This document shows positions 1 through 8,709 of a DNA stretch of 38,481 bases, in pieces. The stretch's first letter is position 1. Every line of letters starts with the position of its first letter. The translations under genes and the position numbers were made by a program. The stretch comes from Streptomyces sp. SPB074 (lineage in GTDB: Bacteria > Actinomycetota > Actinomycetes > Streptomycetales > Streptomycetaceae): assembly GCF_000154905.1 (NCBI RefSeq), contig NZ_GG770539.1:5876081-5914561 (forward strand). The letters run 5' to 3'. Below the pieces are notes generated by a model that worked only from the letters and a program-made list of their open reading frames with translations, ran no database searches and had not been told where the DNA came from.

Positions 1-2
1 AC

Positions 3-605
3 TCCGTCGAACCGGAACTCGCCCACACCCGCACCACCCCCCTGCACTGGCTCGCTATCGCCGCGGCGCCCTGCGCCGTGATCTCCCTCTCCGCGGCGTT
101 CCAGCCCGACGAGGCCGGTGCCAGCCCGCACCCCGCGCCCACCCCCTCGGCCCACGCCGCCTCGCGTCCCGTGCCCGCCCCCGATGCCGCGCGCGCCACC
201 TACCCGCTCACCTGCCCCGCCCCGCCCGGCGAGAAGGCGGACGCCCCGGTCCTCGCCGAGCACGTCACGGGCGACCTCGACGGGGACGGCAACCCCGAGA
301 CCGTCGCCCTCGTCCACTGCGCGGCCGGCTCCGGCAATCCGCCCGAGGGCCTGTACGTCCTCACCCGTACGGCCGCGCGCGCGACGCCCCGCGTCGTCGC
401 CACGCTCCTCGACCCCACCGAGCAGCGCACCGTCGACGCCCTGCGGATCGGCGGCGGCGAGGTGCGCGCGAGCCTCCTCGGCTACTCCAGCCTCGACGTC
501 CCCCGCTGCTGCCCCGACGTCCACCAGGCCACCGCCTGGGCCTGGCACGGCCACCGCTTCACCCGGACGAGCCCGGGAGCCCCGGCGGGCGACGGCGCGG
601 CCTGA
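3..605 (+). CDS. Secreted or membrane-anchored hypothetical protein, 3' part only
   Basis: The reading frame is open to the left edge, so the gene begins outside the window. A GTG at 78 exists, but the frame reads sensibly upstream of it. The first visible residues include a hydrophobic stretch (WLAIAAAPCAVISL) like a signal peptide or membrane anchor. It is followed by an Ala/Pro-rich linker and a compact domain of about 110 residues. The domain contains an acidic DLDGDGNPET segment like those of FG-GAP/VCBS calcium-binding repeats, and a late Cys-Cys pair (RCCPD). The stop is TGA at 603-605. I do not recognise the family; the extracytoplasmic location is inferred from the hydrophobic N-terminus and linker. 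Confidence 0.6.
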   Translation, partial: SVEPELAHTRTTPLHWLAIAAAPCAVISLSAAFQPDEAGASPHPAPTPSAHAASRPVPAPDAARATYPLTCPAPPGEKADAPVLAEHVTGDLDGDGNPETVALVHCAAGSGNPPEGLYVLTRTAARATPRVVATLLDPTEQRTVDALRIGGGEVRASLLGYSSLDVPRCCPDVHQATAWAWHGHRFTRTSPGAPAGDGAA

Positions 606-692
606 GCGGGAGCGGCCCGGCCCGGACCGGGCCCGCCGCGCTCCGGGCCACGACGAGCCCGGTCCGTCGTCGCCCCGGTCAGGAGCCCCGCC

Positions 693-2084
693 CTGTCCCC
701 ACCGCGTGTCCTCGTGATCGGCGCGGGTTTCGCCGGGGTCGAGTGCCTGCACCGGCTGGAGCGCACGCTGCGGCCGGAGGAGGCCGAACTCGTCCTCGTC
801 TCGCCCGAGGACTACCAGCTCTACCTCCCGCTGCTCCCGCACGTCGCCGCCGGACTGCTCACGCCGCGGTCCGTCGCCGTCTCCCCGCGCCGCCGCCTGC
901 GCCGCACCCGCTACGCGCCCGGCATCGCCGTCGGCGTCGACCACGCGCGCCGCCACGTCACCGTGCGCACCCCCGAGGGCCAGAACGCGCGCTGCGCTAC
1001 GAGCTCCTGCTCCTCGCGGCGGGCAGCACCACCCGCCTGCTCGGCATCCCGGGCGTCAGCGAACACGCGCTGGGCATGAAGACCCTCGCCCAGGCCGCGT
1101 ACCTGCGCGACCACGTCATCGGCCAGCTGGACGCCGCCGCCGTCGCCACCGACCCGGCCGAGCGCGCCGAGCGGCTGCGCTTCCTCGTGGTCGGCGGCGG
1201 CTACGCGGGCACCGAGACCGCCGCCGCCCTCCAGCTCCTCACCCGCGCGGCCGTGCGCCGCTTCCCGCGCCTGGACCCCGCCGACCTGAGCCGGCACCTC
1301 GTGGACATCGCCCCGCGCCTGCTCCCCGAGATCGGCGAGCGCCTCGGCGACGACGCCCTCGGCGCCCTGCGCGCCCGCGGCATCGAGATCTCGCTCGGCA
1401 CGAGCGTCCCCCGGCTCACCGCCCGCTCCGTCGAGCTGACGGATGGCCGGGTGCTGCCCACGCGCACGCTCGTGTGGACGGCCGGGGTGGCCGCGAGCCC
1501 GCTCATGACGACGGTCGAGACGGAACTGGCGCGCGGGCGGCTCGTGACGACGGCCGCGATGGAGGTGCCCGGCGCCCCCGGCGTCTTCGCCGTCGGGGAG
1601 GCCGCCGCCGTGCCCGACCTCGCCAAGGGCGGCGACGCGGTCACCCCGCCCACGGCCCAGCACTCGCAGCGTCAGGGCAAGGCGGTCGCCCACAACATCG
1701 CGGCCCGGCTGCGCGACACCGCGCCGCGCCCGTACTACCACCGGGACCTCGGCCTCGTCGTGGACCTCGGAGACAAGTACGCCGTCTCGCGGCCCCTCGG
1801 CATCGGTCTCACCGGGCTGCCCGCCCAGGCGGTGGCCCGCGGCTACCACCTCGCGGCGCTCCCGACCCTGACCGCCCGCGCCCGCGTCCTCGTCAACTGG
1901 ACGCTCGACGCGGTCACCGGCGACGACTTCGTCAGCACCGGCTTCCAGCGCGGCCGCCCCGCGACCCTGCCACGGTTCGAGCACACGGAGCCGTACGGGA
2001 GGAGGGAGCGGCCCGGGGGAGAAGGAGCGGCCCGGGGGGAGCGCGCCCGCCGACGAGGACCTGGGCCGGGCGGAGCCGGACTGA
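693..2084 (+). pseudogene. NAD(P)/FAD-dependent oxidoreductase (NDH-2-like), frameshifted
   Basis: Two reading frames together encode one pyridine-nucleotide-disulfide oxidoreductase resembling type II NADH dehydrogenases. The first frame carries the FAD motif VLVIGAGFAG and runs to about 985. The second resumes at about 986 with LRYELLLLAAGS, the NAD motif VVGGGYAGTE and the late FAD motif GVFAVGEAAAVPD. A single missing base near 985-995 explains the switch. No ATG or GTG fits the N-terminus well: CTG at 693 has AGGAG 7 nt upstream, and GTG at 714 lies inside the FAD strand. Past about 2000 the second frame does not stop until 2512, antisense to the ferredoxin. Another frame ends naturally at TGA 2082-2084, so a second indel around 1997-2005 is possible. 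This could be a decaying gene or sequence error. Confidence 0.65.
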
Positions 2085-2140
2085 GCGGACCCGGGCCGGG
2101 CGGGCGGGAGCCGGAGGGGGCGCGCCGGGGGCGCACGGAA

Positions 2141-2461
2141 TCAGTCCGTGTCGGCCTCGGGCCCGTACACCTCGACGCGGTCGGCGACCCGGCGCACGTG
2201 GATGCACTCGCCGGGGCACTCCTTGGCCGAGTCCGCGACGTCCCGCAGCAGCGGCAGCGGGACGCGGGTGGTGGCGCCGGGGGACTGGAGCAGTTCGTCC
2301 TCGCCGCTCTTGACGTAGGCGAGGCCGTCGATGTCCAGCTCGAAGACCTCGGGCGCGTACTGGGCGCAGATGCCGTCACCCGTGCACAGGTCCTGGTCGA
2401 TCCAGACCTCCAGCGGTTCGTCCTCGCCCGCGGCGAGCCCGGACTCCTGCTGTGCGGTCAT
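2141..2461 (-). CDS. 3Fe-4S ferredoxin
   Basis: This 106-residue electron-transfer protein shows the bacterial 3Fe-4S ferredoxin pattern: a first cluster segment DLCTGDGICAQYAPEVFEL and a C-terminal CPGECIHV. The +2 position of the first motif is Gly-Asp rather than a fourth Cys ligand, as in monocluster 3Fe-4S ferredoxins. Start is ATG at 2461 with AGGAAA just upstream. It converges on the oxidoreductase gene and diverges from arc; from memory, a ferredoxin beside the proteasomal ATPase is usual in Streptomyces. The redox partner cannot be read from the sequence; the neighbouring FAD oxidoreductase is one candidate and P450s another. Confidence 0.9.
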   Translation of the reverse strand: MTAQQESGLAAGEDEPLEVWIDQDLCTGDGICAQYAPEVFELDIDGLAYVKSGEDELLQSPGATTRVPLPLLRDVADSAKECPGECIHVRRVADRVEVYGPEADTD

Positions 2462-2651
2462 GTTTCCTGCCGTTTCCCGTGCGTGAAGCGCGCCACCGTC
2501 AGGGGGCGTTGAACACCCCGACGATACAACCGGGCGGCTTCACCCGGAGCTGGGTGGGTATTCCCCTCGGGAGAGGGAGAGCGCAAGGGTGAACATCGGA
2601 CACGGCCCACGGTCTTTTTGATCTAGGGGTTTCAACCGGCACCCGCCCAGG

Positions 2652-2657
2652 TAGGGT
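2652..2657 (+). promoter_or_regulatory. Putative -10 element of arc
   Basis: TAGGGT fits the TANNNT class of Streptomyces housekeeping -10 elements, with a weak TTTCAA at 2630-2635 as -35. It is followed by a short hairpin (CTGGA 2658-2662 / TCCAG 2667-2671) and the strong ribosome-binding site GGAGGAGGTGAGG at 2680-2692. Confidence 0.45.
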
Positions 2658-2695
2658 CTGGAAGCGTCCAGCTCCCTTTGGAGGAGGTGAGGACC

Positions 2696-4462
2696 GTGGC
2701 AGCCCACGACGACGACATGAACCGCGGCATCCGCCCGGGCCGGGGGTCCGAGGACCCGCTCGCCCAGGTCGCCCAGCTTGAGCAGGAGATCGCCGTCCTG
2801 CGGCGCAAGCTCGCCGACTCACCGCGTCACACAAGGATTCTTGAGGACCGGATCGTCGAGCTTCAGACCAACCTGGCCGGGGTGTCCGCGCAGAACGAAA
2901 GACTGGCGAACACGCTCCGCGAGGCCCGCGACCAGATCGTGGCCCTCAAGGAGGAAGTGGATCGCCTCGCCCAGCCCCCAGCGGGCTTCGGTGTCTTCCT
3001 CGCGGCGAACGAGGACGGCACCGTCGACATCTTCACCGGCGGGCGCAAGCTCCGGGTGAACGTCAGCCCCGAGATCGAGACCGACACCTTGCAGCGTGGC
3101 CAGGAGGTCATGCTCAACGAAGCGCTCAACGTGGTCGAGGCCATGGAGTTCGAGCGCGCGGGCGACATCGTCACCCTCAAGGAGATCCTTGAGGACGGCG
3201 AACGCGCCCTCGTGGTGGGGCACACCGACGAGGAGCGCGTGGTGCGCCTCGCCGAGCCCCTCATGGGAGTGACCATCAGGGCGGGCGACGCCCTGCTCCT
3301 CGACTCCCGCTCCGGGTACGTCTTCGAGATCGTGCCCAAGAGCGAGGTCGAGGAACTGGTCCTGGAAGAGGTCCCGGACATCGGCTACGAGCAGATCGGC
3401 GGTCTGGGCAACCAGATCGAGCTGATCCGCGACGCCGTCGAGCTCCCGTACCTCTACCCGGACCTGTTCAAGGAGCACGAGCTGCGGCCGCCGAAGGGTG
3501 TGCTGCTCTACGGCCCGCCCGGCTGCGGCAAGACGCTCATCGCCAAGGCCGTCGCCAACTCGCTCGCCAAGAAGGTGGCCGAGGTCACCGGACAGGCGGC
3601 GGGCAAGAGCTACTTCCTGAACATCAAGGGCCCCGAGCTGCTCAACAAGTACGTCGGCGAGACCGAGCGGCACATTCGCCTGGTCTTCCAGCGGGCCCGG
3701 GAGAAGGCGAGCGAGGGCACCCCCGTCATCGTCTTCTTCGACGAGATGGAATCCCTCTTCCGCACCCGCGGTTCCGGTGTCAGCTCGGACGTGGAGAACA
3801 CCATCGTCCCTCAGCTGCTCGCCGAGATCGACGGGGTGGAGGGCCTGGAGAACGTCATCGTCATCGGGGCGTCGAACCGCGAGGACATGATCGACCCCGC
3901 GATCCTGCGCCCCGGCCGGCTGGACGTGAAGATCAAGATCGAGCGTCCCGACGCCGAGGCCGCGAAGGACATCTTCGCGAAGTACCTCACCGACCGGCTC
4001 CCGCTGCACACCGACGACCTCGCCGAGCACACGGGCGACCGCGCGGAGACCGTCCACGGCATGATCCAGTCCGTGGTCGAGCAGATGTACGCCGAATCGG
4101 ACGAGAACCGCTTCCTCGAAGTGACCTATGCCAACGGCGACAAGGAAGTCCTCTACTTCAAGGACTTCAACTCCGGCGCCATGATCGAGAACATCGTCGG
4201 CCGCGCCAAGAAGATGGCCATCAAGGCCTTCCTCGAACAGAACCAGAAGGGTCTTCGCGTCTCGCACCTCCTCCAGGCGTGCGTGGACGAGTTCAAGGAG
4301 AACGAGGACCTGCCCAACACCACCAACCCGGACGACTGGGCCCGCATCTCCGGCAAGAAGGGGGAGCGGATCGTCTACATCCGTACCCTCGTCACGGGGA
4401 AGCAGGGCGCCGACACCGGTCGCTCCATCGACACGGTGGCGAACACCGGTCAGTACCTGTAG
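2696..4462 (+). CDS. arc: Proteasomal AAA+ ATPase ARC/Mpa
   Basis: This is the hexameric unfoldase that recognises Pup-tagged proteins and feeds them into the 20S proteasome. Start is GTG 2696, preceded by GGAGGAGGTGAGG, giving 588 residues. Order of parts: N-terminal coiled coil (about residues 20-80), the Pup-binding element of this family; the inter-domain OB folds (about 85-235); and the AAA+ domain with Walker A GPPGCGKT (273-280), Walker B VIVFFDE (344-350) and the RPGRLD segment. The protein ends in QYL, matching the C-terminal hydrophobic-tyrosine-X tail that docks into the proteasome alpha ring. A terminator-like hairpin follows at 4476-4512, so arc is probably transcribed separately from dop. 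Confidence 0.97.
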   Translation: MAAHDDDMNRGIRPGRGSEDPLAQVAQLEQEIAVLRRKLADSPRHTRILEDRIVELQTNLAGVSAQNERLANTLREARDQIVALKEEVDRLAQPPAGFGVFLAANEDGTVDIFTGGRKLRVNVSPEIETDTLQRGQEVMLNEALNVVEAMEFERAGDIVTLKEILEDGERALVVGHTDEERVVRLAEPLMGVTIRAGDALLLDSRSGYVFEIVPKSEVEELVLEEVPDIGYEQIGGLGNQIELIRDAVELPYLYPDLFKEHELRPPKGVLLYGPPGCGKTLIAKAVANSLAKKVAEVTGQAAGKSYFLNIKGPELLNKYVGETERHIRLVFQRAREKASEGTPVIVFFDEMESLFRTRGSGVSSDVENTIVPQLLAEIDGVEGLENVIVIGASNREDMIDPAILRPGRLDVKIKIERPDAEAAKDIFAKYLTDRLPLHTDDLAEHTGDRAETVHGMIQSVVEQMYAESDENRFLEVTYANGDKEVLYFKDFNSGAMIENIVGRAKKMAIKAFLEQNQKGLRVSHLLQACVDEFKENEDLPNTTNPDDWARISGKKGERIVYIRTLVTGKQGADTGRSIDTVANTGQYL

Positions 4463-4475
4463 GCATTCAGGCGCA

Positions 4476-4512
4476 GGAGGCCGCGGTCGCTCCCCGGAGC
4501 CCCGCGGCCTCC
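4476..4512 (+). terminator. Hairpin after arc
   Basis: An 11-bp perfect stem (GGAGGCCGCGG 4476-4486 / CCGCGGCCTCC 4502-4512) encloses a nested 5-bp stem (GCTCC/GGAGC). It starts 13 nt after the arc stop. There is no T-tract, as is common for Streptomyces terminators. Confidence 0.65.
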
Positions 4513-4563
4513 CGCGTTGGGGACGGCAAGGCAATATCCCCCACCGGCGACGCACAAGCGTTC

Positions 4564-4569
4564 TAGGCT
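4564..4569 (+). promoter_or_regulatory. Putative -10 element of dop
   Basis: TAGGCT lies downstream of the arc hairpin and about 112 nt before the dop start. No convincing -35 is visible. Confidence 0.35.
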
Positions 4570-4681
4570 CAGCCACATCACCGGGCGGCGCGGCGCGGGG
4601 ACGGGGACCGTGCGCGCCCGAGTGCGCACGGTACTGGAGCGCGGCTCCCGCGGGGGAGCGGCGCCGGGCAAGGAGGGCCGC

Positions 4682-6193
4682 ATGACCGTACGGCGAGTAA
4701 TGGGCATCGAGACGGAGTACGGGATCTCCGTGCCCGGTCACCCGAACGCCAATGCCATGCTCACCTCGTCCCAGATCGTCAACGCCTACGCGGCGGCGAT
4801 GCACCGGGCCAGGAGGGCACGCTGGGACTTCGAGGAGGAGAACCCGCTGCGCGACGCGCGCGGCTTCGACCTCGCCCGCGAGTCCGCCGACTCCACCCAG
4901 CTCACCGACGAGGACATCGGCCTCGCCAACGTCATCCTCACCAACGGCGCCCGGCTCTACGTGGACCACGCCCACCCCGAGTACAGCTCCCCGGAGATCA
5001 CCGGCCCCCGGGACGCGGTGCTGTGGGACAAGGCGGGGGAGCGGATCATGGCCGAGGCCGCCGAGCGGGCCGCCGCCGTGCCCGGCACCCACCCCATCCA
5101 CCTGTACAAGAACAACACCGACAACAAGGGCGCCTCCTACGGCACCCACGAGAACTACCTGATGTCCCGGGAGACCCCCTTCGGCGACATCGTCCGGCAC
5201 CTGACCCCCTTCTTCGTCTCGCGGCAGGTCGTCACCGGCGCCGGCCGGGTCGGCATCGAACAGGACGGCCGCGAGCACGGCTTCCAGCTCAGCCAGCGCG
5301 CCGACTACTTCGAGGTCGAGGTGGGCCTGGAGACGACGCTCAAGCGGCCGATCATCAACACCCGCGACGAGCCGCACTCGGACGCCGAGAAGTACCGCAG
5401 ACTCCACGTCATCATCGGTGACGCGAACCTCTCGGAGATCTCCACCTACCTCAAGCTCGGCACCACCTCGCTCGTCCTCGCGATGATCGAGGACGGCTTC
5501 ATCAACGTGGACCTCGCCGTGGACCAGCCCGTGCGCACCCTGCACGAGGTCTCGCACGACCCCTCGCTCCAGCAGCTCGTGAAGCTGCGCGACGGCCGCA
5601 GCCTCACCGCCGTCCAGCTCCAGATGGAGTACTGCGCCCTCGCCCGTAAGTACGTCGAGGAGCGGTACGGCTCCGAGGCGGACGAGGAGACCACCGACGT
5701 CCTGGACCGCTGGGAGGACACCCTCGACCGCCTGGAGCGCGATCCCGCGAGTCTCGCCAAGGAGCTGGACTGGGTTGCCAAGCGTGAGCTGATGGAGGGC
5801 TACCGGCGCCGCGACGGCCTCGGCTGGGACGCCGCGAGGCTCCACCTCGTGGACCTCCAGTACGCCGACGTGCGGCCCGACAAGGGCCTCTACAACCGGC
5901 TCGTCGCCCGCGGCAGCATGAAACGGCTGCTGAGCGAGGAGGAGGTGTCGCGGGCGGTCTTCGACCCGCCGGAGGACACCAGGGCCTACTTCCGGGGCCG
6001 CTGCCTGGCACAGTACGCGGACGAGGTCGCCGCCGCCTCCTGGGACTCGGTGATCTTCGACCTGCCCGACCGGGACTCCTTGCAGCGCGTCGCGACCCTG
6101 GAGCCCCTGCGCGGTACACGTACCCACGTCAAGGACCTGCTCGACCGCTGCCGCACGGCCGAAGAGCTGGTCAGGGCCCTGACTGGTCCCTGA
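4682..6193 (+). CDS. dop: Pup deamidase/depupylase Dop
   Basis: This 503-residue enzyme belongs to the carboxylate-amine ligase fold of Dop and PafA, which removes Pup from substrates and, where Pup ends in Gln, deamidates it. Start is ATG 4682 with AAGGAGGG upstream. Visible features are the Mg/ATP motif GIETEYG near residue 8, the catalytic-region Asp95 in [25 protein letters not shown] and [19 protein letters not shown]. About 40 extra residues (roughly 40-80) between the first two motifs are the Dop loop, absent from PafA, and fix this as Dop. Because the Pup encoded next door already ends in Glu, depupylation rather than deamidation is the likely role here. Confidence 0.97.
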   Translation: MTVRRVMGIETEYGISVPGHPNANAMLTSSQIVNAYAAAMHRARRARWDFEEENPLRDARGFDLARESADSTQLTDEDIGLANVILTNGARLYVDHAHPEYSSPEITGPRDAVLWDKAGERIMAEAAERAAAVPGTHPIHLYKNNTDNKGASYGTHENYLMSRETPFGDIVRHLTPFFVSRQVVTGAGRVGIEQDGREHGFQLSQRADYFEVEVGLETTLKRPIINTRDEPHSDAEKYRRLHVIIGDANLSEISTYLKLGTTSLVLAMIEDGFINVDLAVDQPVRTLHEVSHDPSLQQLVKLRDGRSLTAVQLQMEYCALARKYVEERYGSEADEETTDVLDRWEDTLDRLERDPASLAKELDWVAKRELMEGYRRRDGLGWDAARLHLVDLQYADVRPDKGLYNRLVARGSMKRLLSEEEVSRAVFDPPEDTRAYFRGRCLAQYADEVAAASWDSVIFDLPDRDSLQRVATLEPLRGTRTHVKDLLDRCRTAEELVRALTGP

Positions 6194-6210
6194 GCGGCGC
6201 CAATCCGTGA

Positions 6211-6242
6211 CCTCGCGGGGGCCTGAAAAGGTCCCCGCGAGG
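6211..6242 (+). terminator. Hairpin with GAAA tetraloop after dop
   Basis: The stem CCTCGCGGGG (6211-6220) / CCCCGCGAGG (6233-6242) continues through a G-T wobble and three more pairs to a GAAA loop at 6225-6228, about 14 pairs in all. It lies 17 nt after the dop stop and separates dop from pup. Confidence 0.65.
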
Positions 6243-6301
6243 GAAACATCAGGGCAGGCAGCGCGTTGAGCAATCACGGGGCCGGATCGCGGCCCTGCTT
6301 G

Positions 6302-6307
6302 TAGGGT
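6302..6307 (+). promoter_or_regulatory. Putative -10 element of pup
   Basis: TAGGGT lies between the dop hairpin and pup, giving a leader of roughly 85-90 nt. No good -35 is seen. Confidence 0.35.
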
Positions 6308-6400
6308 CGGAGAGAACCGATCTTGGGGCCGGGGAGGGATCCGGTCCCCGGCACACCACCACGGCACATCCAGCGGGGCACACCGAGCGGGGTGAGGTAG

Positions 6401-6619
6401 ATGGCGACCAAGGACACCGGCGGCGGACAGCAGAAGGCGACGCGGTCCACCGAGGAGACCGAGGAACAGACCCAGGACGCACAGGACTCCTCGGAGCTCA
6501 AGGAGCGCCAGGAGAAGCTGAGCGACGACGTGGACTCCGTACTGGACGAGATCGACGACGTCCTGGAGGAGAACGCCGAGGACTTCGTGCGCAGCTTCGT
6601 CCAGAAGGGCGGCGAGTAG
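6401..6619 (+). CDS. pup: Prokaryotic ubiquitin-like protein Pup
   Basis: This 72-residue, acidic, largely disordered modifier is ligated by PafA to substrate lysines and pulled into the proteasome by ARC. Start is ATG 6401 with GAGGT at 6391-6395. The C-terminal half contains the ARC-binding helix region ([28 protein letters not shown]), and the protein ends FVQKGGE. The last residue is Glu, as in other Streptomyces; mycobacterial Pup ends in Gln and needs deamidation by Dop. This Pup should therefore be ligation-ready as translated. Hairpins follow the gene before prcB. Confidence 0.97.
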   Translation: MATKDTGGGQQKATRSTEETEEQTQDAQDSSELKERQEKLSDDVDSVLDEIDDVLEENAEDFVRSFVQKGGE

Positions 6620-6641
6620 TCCACCGGCGCGGGACCCCGGC

Positions 6642-6657
6642 CCCACGCGAGCGTGGG
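6642..6657 (+). terminator. Short hairpin after pup
   Basis: CCCACGC (6642-6648) pairs with GCGTGGG (6651-6657), starting 22 nt after the pup stop. It is the first of two hairpins in the pup-prcB gap. Confidence 0.5.
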
Positions 6658-6685
6658 CGGCCGGCCCCGCACAGGCGCGTACGGA

Positions 6686-6721
6686 CGCGGGACGTCCCGG
6701 GAGACCCCGGGGCGTCCCGCG
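6686..6721 (+). terminator. Long 16-bp hairpin between pup and prcB
   Basis: Bases 6686-6701 pair with 6706-6721 over 16 bp with one T-G wobble, leaving the loop AGAC. In this 335-bp gap it is followed by a TAGGGT -10 candidate and then prcB. It could terminate, attenuate, or protect the pup transcript from 3' decay. Confidence 0.6.
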
Positions 6722-6848
6722 CCGTGCTTCGCGCCCGGCCCCTTCCCTGCCGCCCCGTCAGGAGGCCGGCCCAAGACGCAGGTCAGCGGCCCGCGCATCC
6801 GTGGGGCACGGGTTTGCCACTGTGGGTGGTTCCGCCCGCCGCGGCGGG

Positions 6849-6854
6849 TAGGGT
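6849..6854 (+). promoter_or_regulatory. Putative -10 element of prcBA
   Basis: TAGGGT lies 100 nt before prcB and downstream of the long hairpin, so prcBA probably has its own promoter. The -35 is not clear. Confidence 0.35.
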
Positions 6855-6954
6855 CCGAGACGTACACACCGTCATCAACCGCTACCGGGCCCCTCGGCGC
6901 GGCCGAGCGCCCGCGTGGCGCCGCGACCGGACCACCGCCCGACCGGAGGGAAAC

Positions 6955-7797
6955 ATGGGAGCACACACGCGTCACACCGGGCGGCTGCCCGCCGCCTTCC
7001 TGACACCTGGTTCCTCCTCGTTCCTGGACTTCCTGTCCGAGCACCAGCCCGAACTCCTGCCCCACAACCGGGAGCTCCCGGTCAAGGGAGCGATCGAGCT
7101 GCCGCACGGCACCACGATCCTGGCCCTCGCCTTCGACGGCGGTGTCATCCTCGCCGGTGACCGCAGGGCCACGATGGGGAACGTCATCGCCCAGCGGGAC
7201 GTCGAGAAGGTCTTCCCCGCCGACGAGTACTCGGCGGTCGGCATCGCGGGCACCGCCGGGCTCGCCGTCGAGATGGTCAAGCTCTTCCAGCTGGAGCTGG
7301 AGCACTTCGAGAAGGTCGAGGGCGCCACGCTCTCGCTGGAGGGCAAGGCGAACCGCCTCGCCACGATGATCCGCGGCAACCTCGGCATGGCCATGCAGGG
7401 CCTCGCCGTCGTCCCGCTCTTCGCCGGCTACGACGTGGACCGCGGCACCGGCCGCATCTTCTCCTACGACGTCGCGGGCGGTCGCTCCGAGGAGTACGGC
7501 TACGCCTCCACGGGCTCGGGCTCGGTCTTCGCCAGGGGCGCGCTCAAGAAGCTCTACCGGCCCGGGCTCAGCGCGGACGACGCGAGCGTCCTCGCCATCC
7601 AGGCGCTGTACGACGCCGCCGACGACGACTCGGCGACCGGCGGCCCCGACCTCGGCCGCCGGATCTTCCCGATCATCAGCGTCATCACGGACGAGGGCTA
7701 CCGCCGCGTCTCCGAGGAGGAGACCGCCCGGATCGCCGAGGACGTGCAGCGCCGCCGGCTCGCGCAGCCGGACGGACCCCGCGCCGAGCTGCTCTGA
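6955..7797 (+). CDS. prcB: 20S proteasome beta subunit PrcB
   Basis: This is the catalytic subunit of the actinobacterial 20S proteasome, 280 residues as translated. Start is ATG 6955 with GGAGGG upstream. Residues 1-52 form the propeptide removed during assembly. Cleavage between Gly52 and Thr53 (PHG/TTILA) exposes the N-terminal threonine nucleophile. In mature numbering the family's catalytic Asp17 (ILAGD) and Lys33 (RDVEK) are both present. Other landmarks are [12 protein letters not shown] and [13 protein letters not shown]. prcA starts 60 nt downstream in the same direction, so the two are probably co-transcribed. Confidence 0.97.
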   Translation: MGAHTRHTGRLPAAFLTPGSSSFLDFLSEHQPELLPHNRELPVKGAIELPHGTTILALAFDGGVILAGDRRATMGNVIAQRDVEKVFPADEYSAVGIAGTAGLAVEMVKLFQLELEHFEKVEGATLSLEGKANRLATMIRGNLGMAMQGLAVVPLFAGYDVDRGTGRIFSYDVAGGRSEEYGYASTGSGSVFARGALKKLYRPGLSADDASVLAIQALYDAADDDSATGGPDLGRRIFPIISVITDEGYRRVSEEETARIAEDVQRRRLAQPDGPRAELL

Positions 7798-7857
7798 CCC
7801 GGGCCCCCGCCCTTTCGAAGACCTTCCCCGACCCCGACAGAAAGCGACGGTCAGCCG

Positions 7858-8640
7858 GTGTCCACGCCGTTCTACGTCTCACCCCAGCAGGCGATGGCCG
7901 ACCGGGCGGAGTACGCCCGCAAGGGCATCGCCCGAGGCCGCAGCCTCGTCGTGCTCCAGTACGCCGACGGCATTGTCTTCGTCGGCGAGAACCCCTCCAG
8001 GGCCCTCCACAAGTTCAGCGAGATCTACGACCGGATCGCCTTCGCGGCGGCCGGCAAGTACAACGAGTACGAGAACCTGCGCATCGGCGGCGTCCGCTAC
8101 GCCGACCTGCGCGGCTACACCTACGACCGCACCGACGTCACGGCGCGCGGACTCGCCAACGTCTACGCGCAGACGCTCGGCACCATCTTCTCCAGCGCCG
8201 CCGAGAAGCCCTACGAGGTGGAACTCGTCGTCGCCGAGGTCGGGGACACCCCCGAGGGCGACCAGATCTACCGGCTGCCGCACGACGGCTCGATCGTCGA
8301 CGAGCACGGCTCCGTCGCGGTCGGCGGCAACGCGGAGCAGATCAGCGGCTGGCTCGACCAGCGCCACCGTGACGGGATGACCCTCGCCGAGGCCCTCAAG
8401 CTCGCCGTCCAGGCCCTCGCCCGGGACGCCAACGGCAGCGAGCGCGAGATCCCGGCAGAGCGCCTGGAGGTCGCCGTCCTCGACCGTACGCGGCAGCAGC
8501 AGCGCAAGTTCCGCCGTATCACCGCCACCCACCTGGCCCGCCTCCTCGCGGGCGAGGCCGAACCGGCGGAACCGGAGGACACGGAGGACGCCGGGGACAC
8601 GAAGCCCCCGGCCCGGGGCGGGGACGCCGAGGAGAGCTGA
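7858..8640 (+). CDS. prcA: 20S proteasome alpha subunit PrcA
   Basis: This 260-residue non-catalytic subunit forms the outer rings that gate the core and receive the ARC C-termini. Start is GTG 7858, giving [23 protein letters not shown] (only the first part is diagnostic of the gating N-terminus). The ribosome-binding site is weak, consistent with coupling to prcB 60 nt upstream. There is no N-terminal Thr after a propeptide. After about residue 225 the tail is a low-complexity acidic Glu/Pro/Asp stretch, which looks disordered. A strong hairpin follows at 8655-8686. Confidence 0.96.
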   Translation: MSTPFYVSPQQAMADRAEYARKGIARGRSLVVLQYADGIVFVGENPSRALHKFSEIYDRIAFAAAGKYNEYENLRIGGVRYADLRGYTYDRTDVTARGLANVYAQTLGTIFSSAAEKPYEVELVVAEVGDTPEGDQIYRLPHDGSIVDEHGSVAVGGNAEQISGWLDQRHRDGMTLAEALKLAVQALARDANGSEREIPAERLEVAVLDRTRQQQRKFRRITATHLARLLAGEAEPAEPEDTEDAGDTKPPARGGDAEES

Positions 8641-8654
8641 CCCCGCGCCAGCGA

Positions 8655-8686
8655 GGCCCCGCACCCCCGGCCGGGGAGGCGGGGCC
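8655..8686. terminator. Bidirectional terminator between prcA and the LacI-family gene
   Basis: GGCCCCGC (8655-8662) pairs with GCGGGGCC (8679-8686) around an inner CCCC/GGGG stem (8665-8676). It sits in the 69-bp gap between the convergent prcA and LacI-family genes, so it may serve both. Confidence 0.65.
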
Positions 8687-8709
8687 GCAGCGCGCCGGGC
8701 CCGGGCGGC

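Noticed and set aside
2819..6646. Very long minus-strand reading frame (about 1275 codons) opposite arc, dop and pup
   Set aside because: Antisense shadow of real genes in high-GC DNA; no conserved motifs and Val/Leu/Asp/Gly-rich text mirroring the sense codons.
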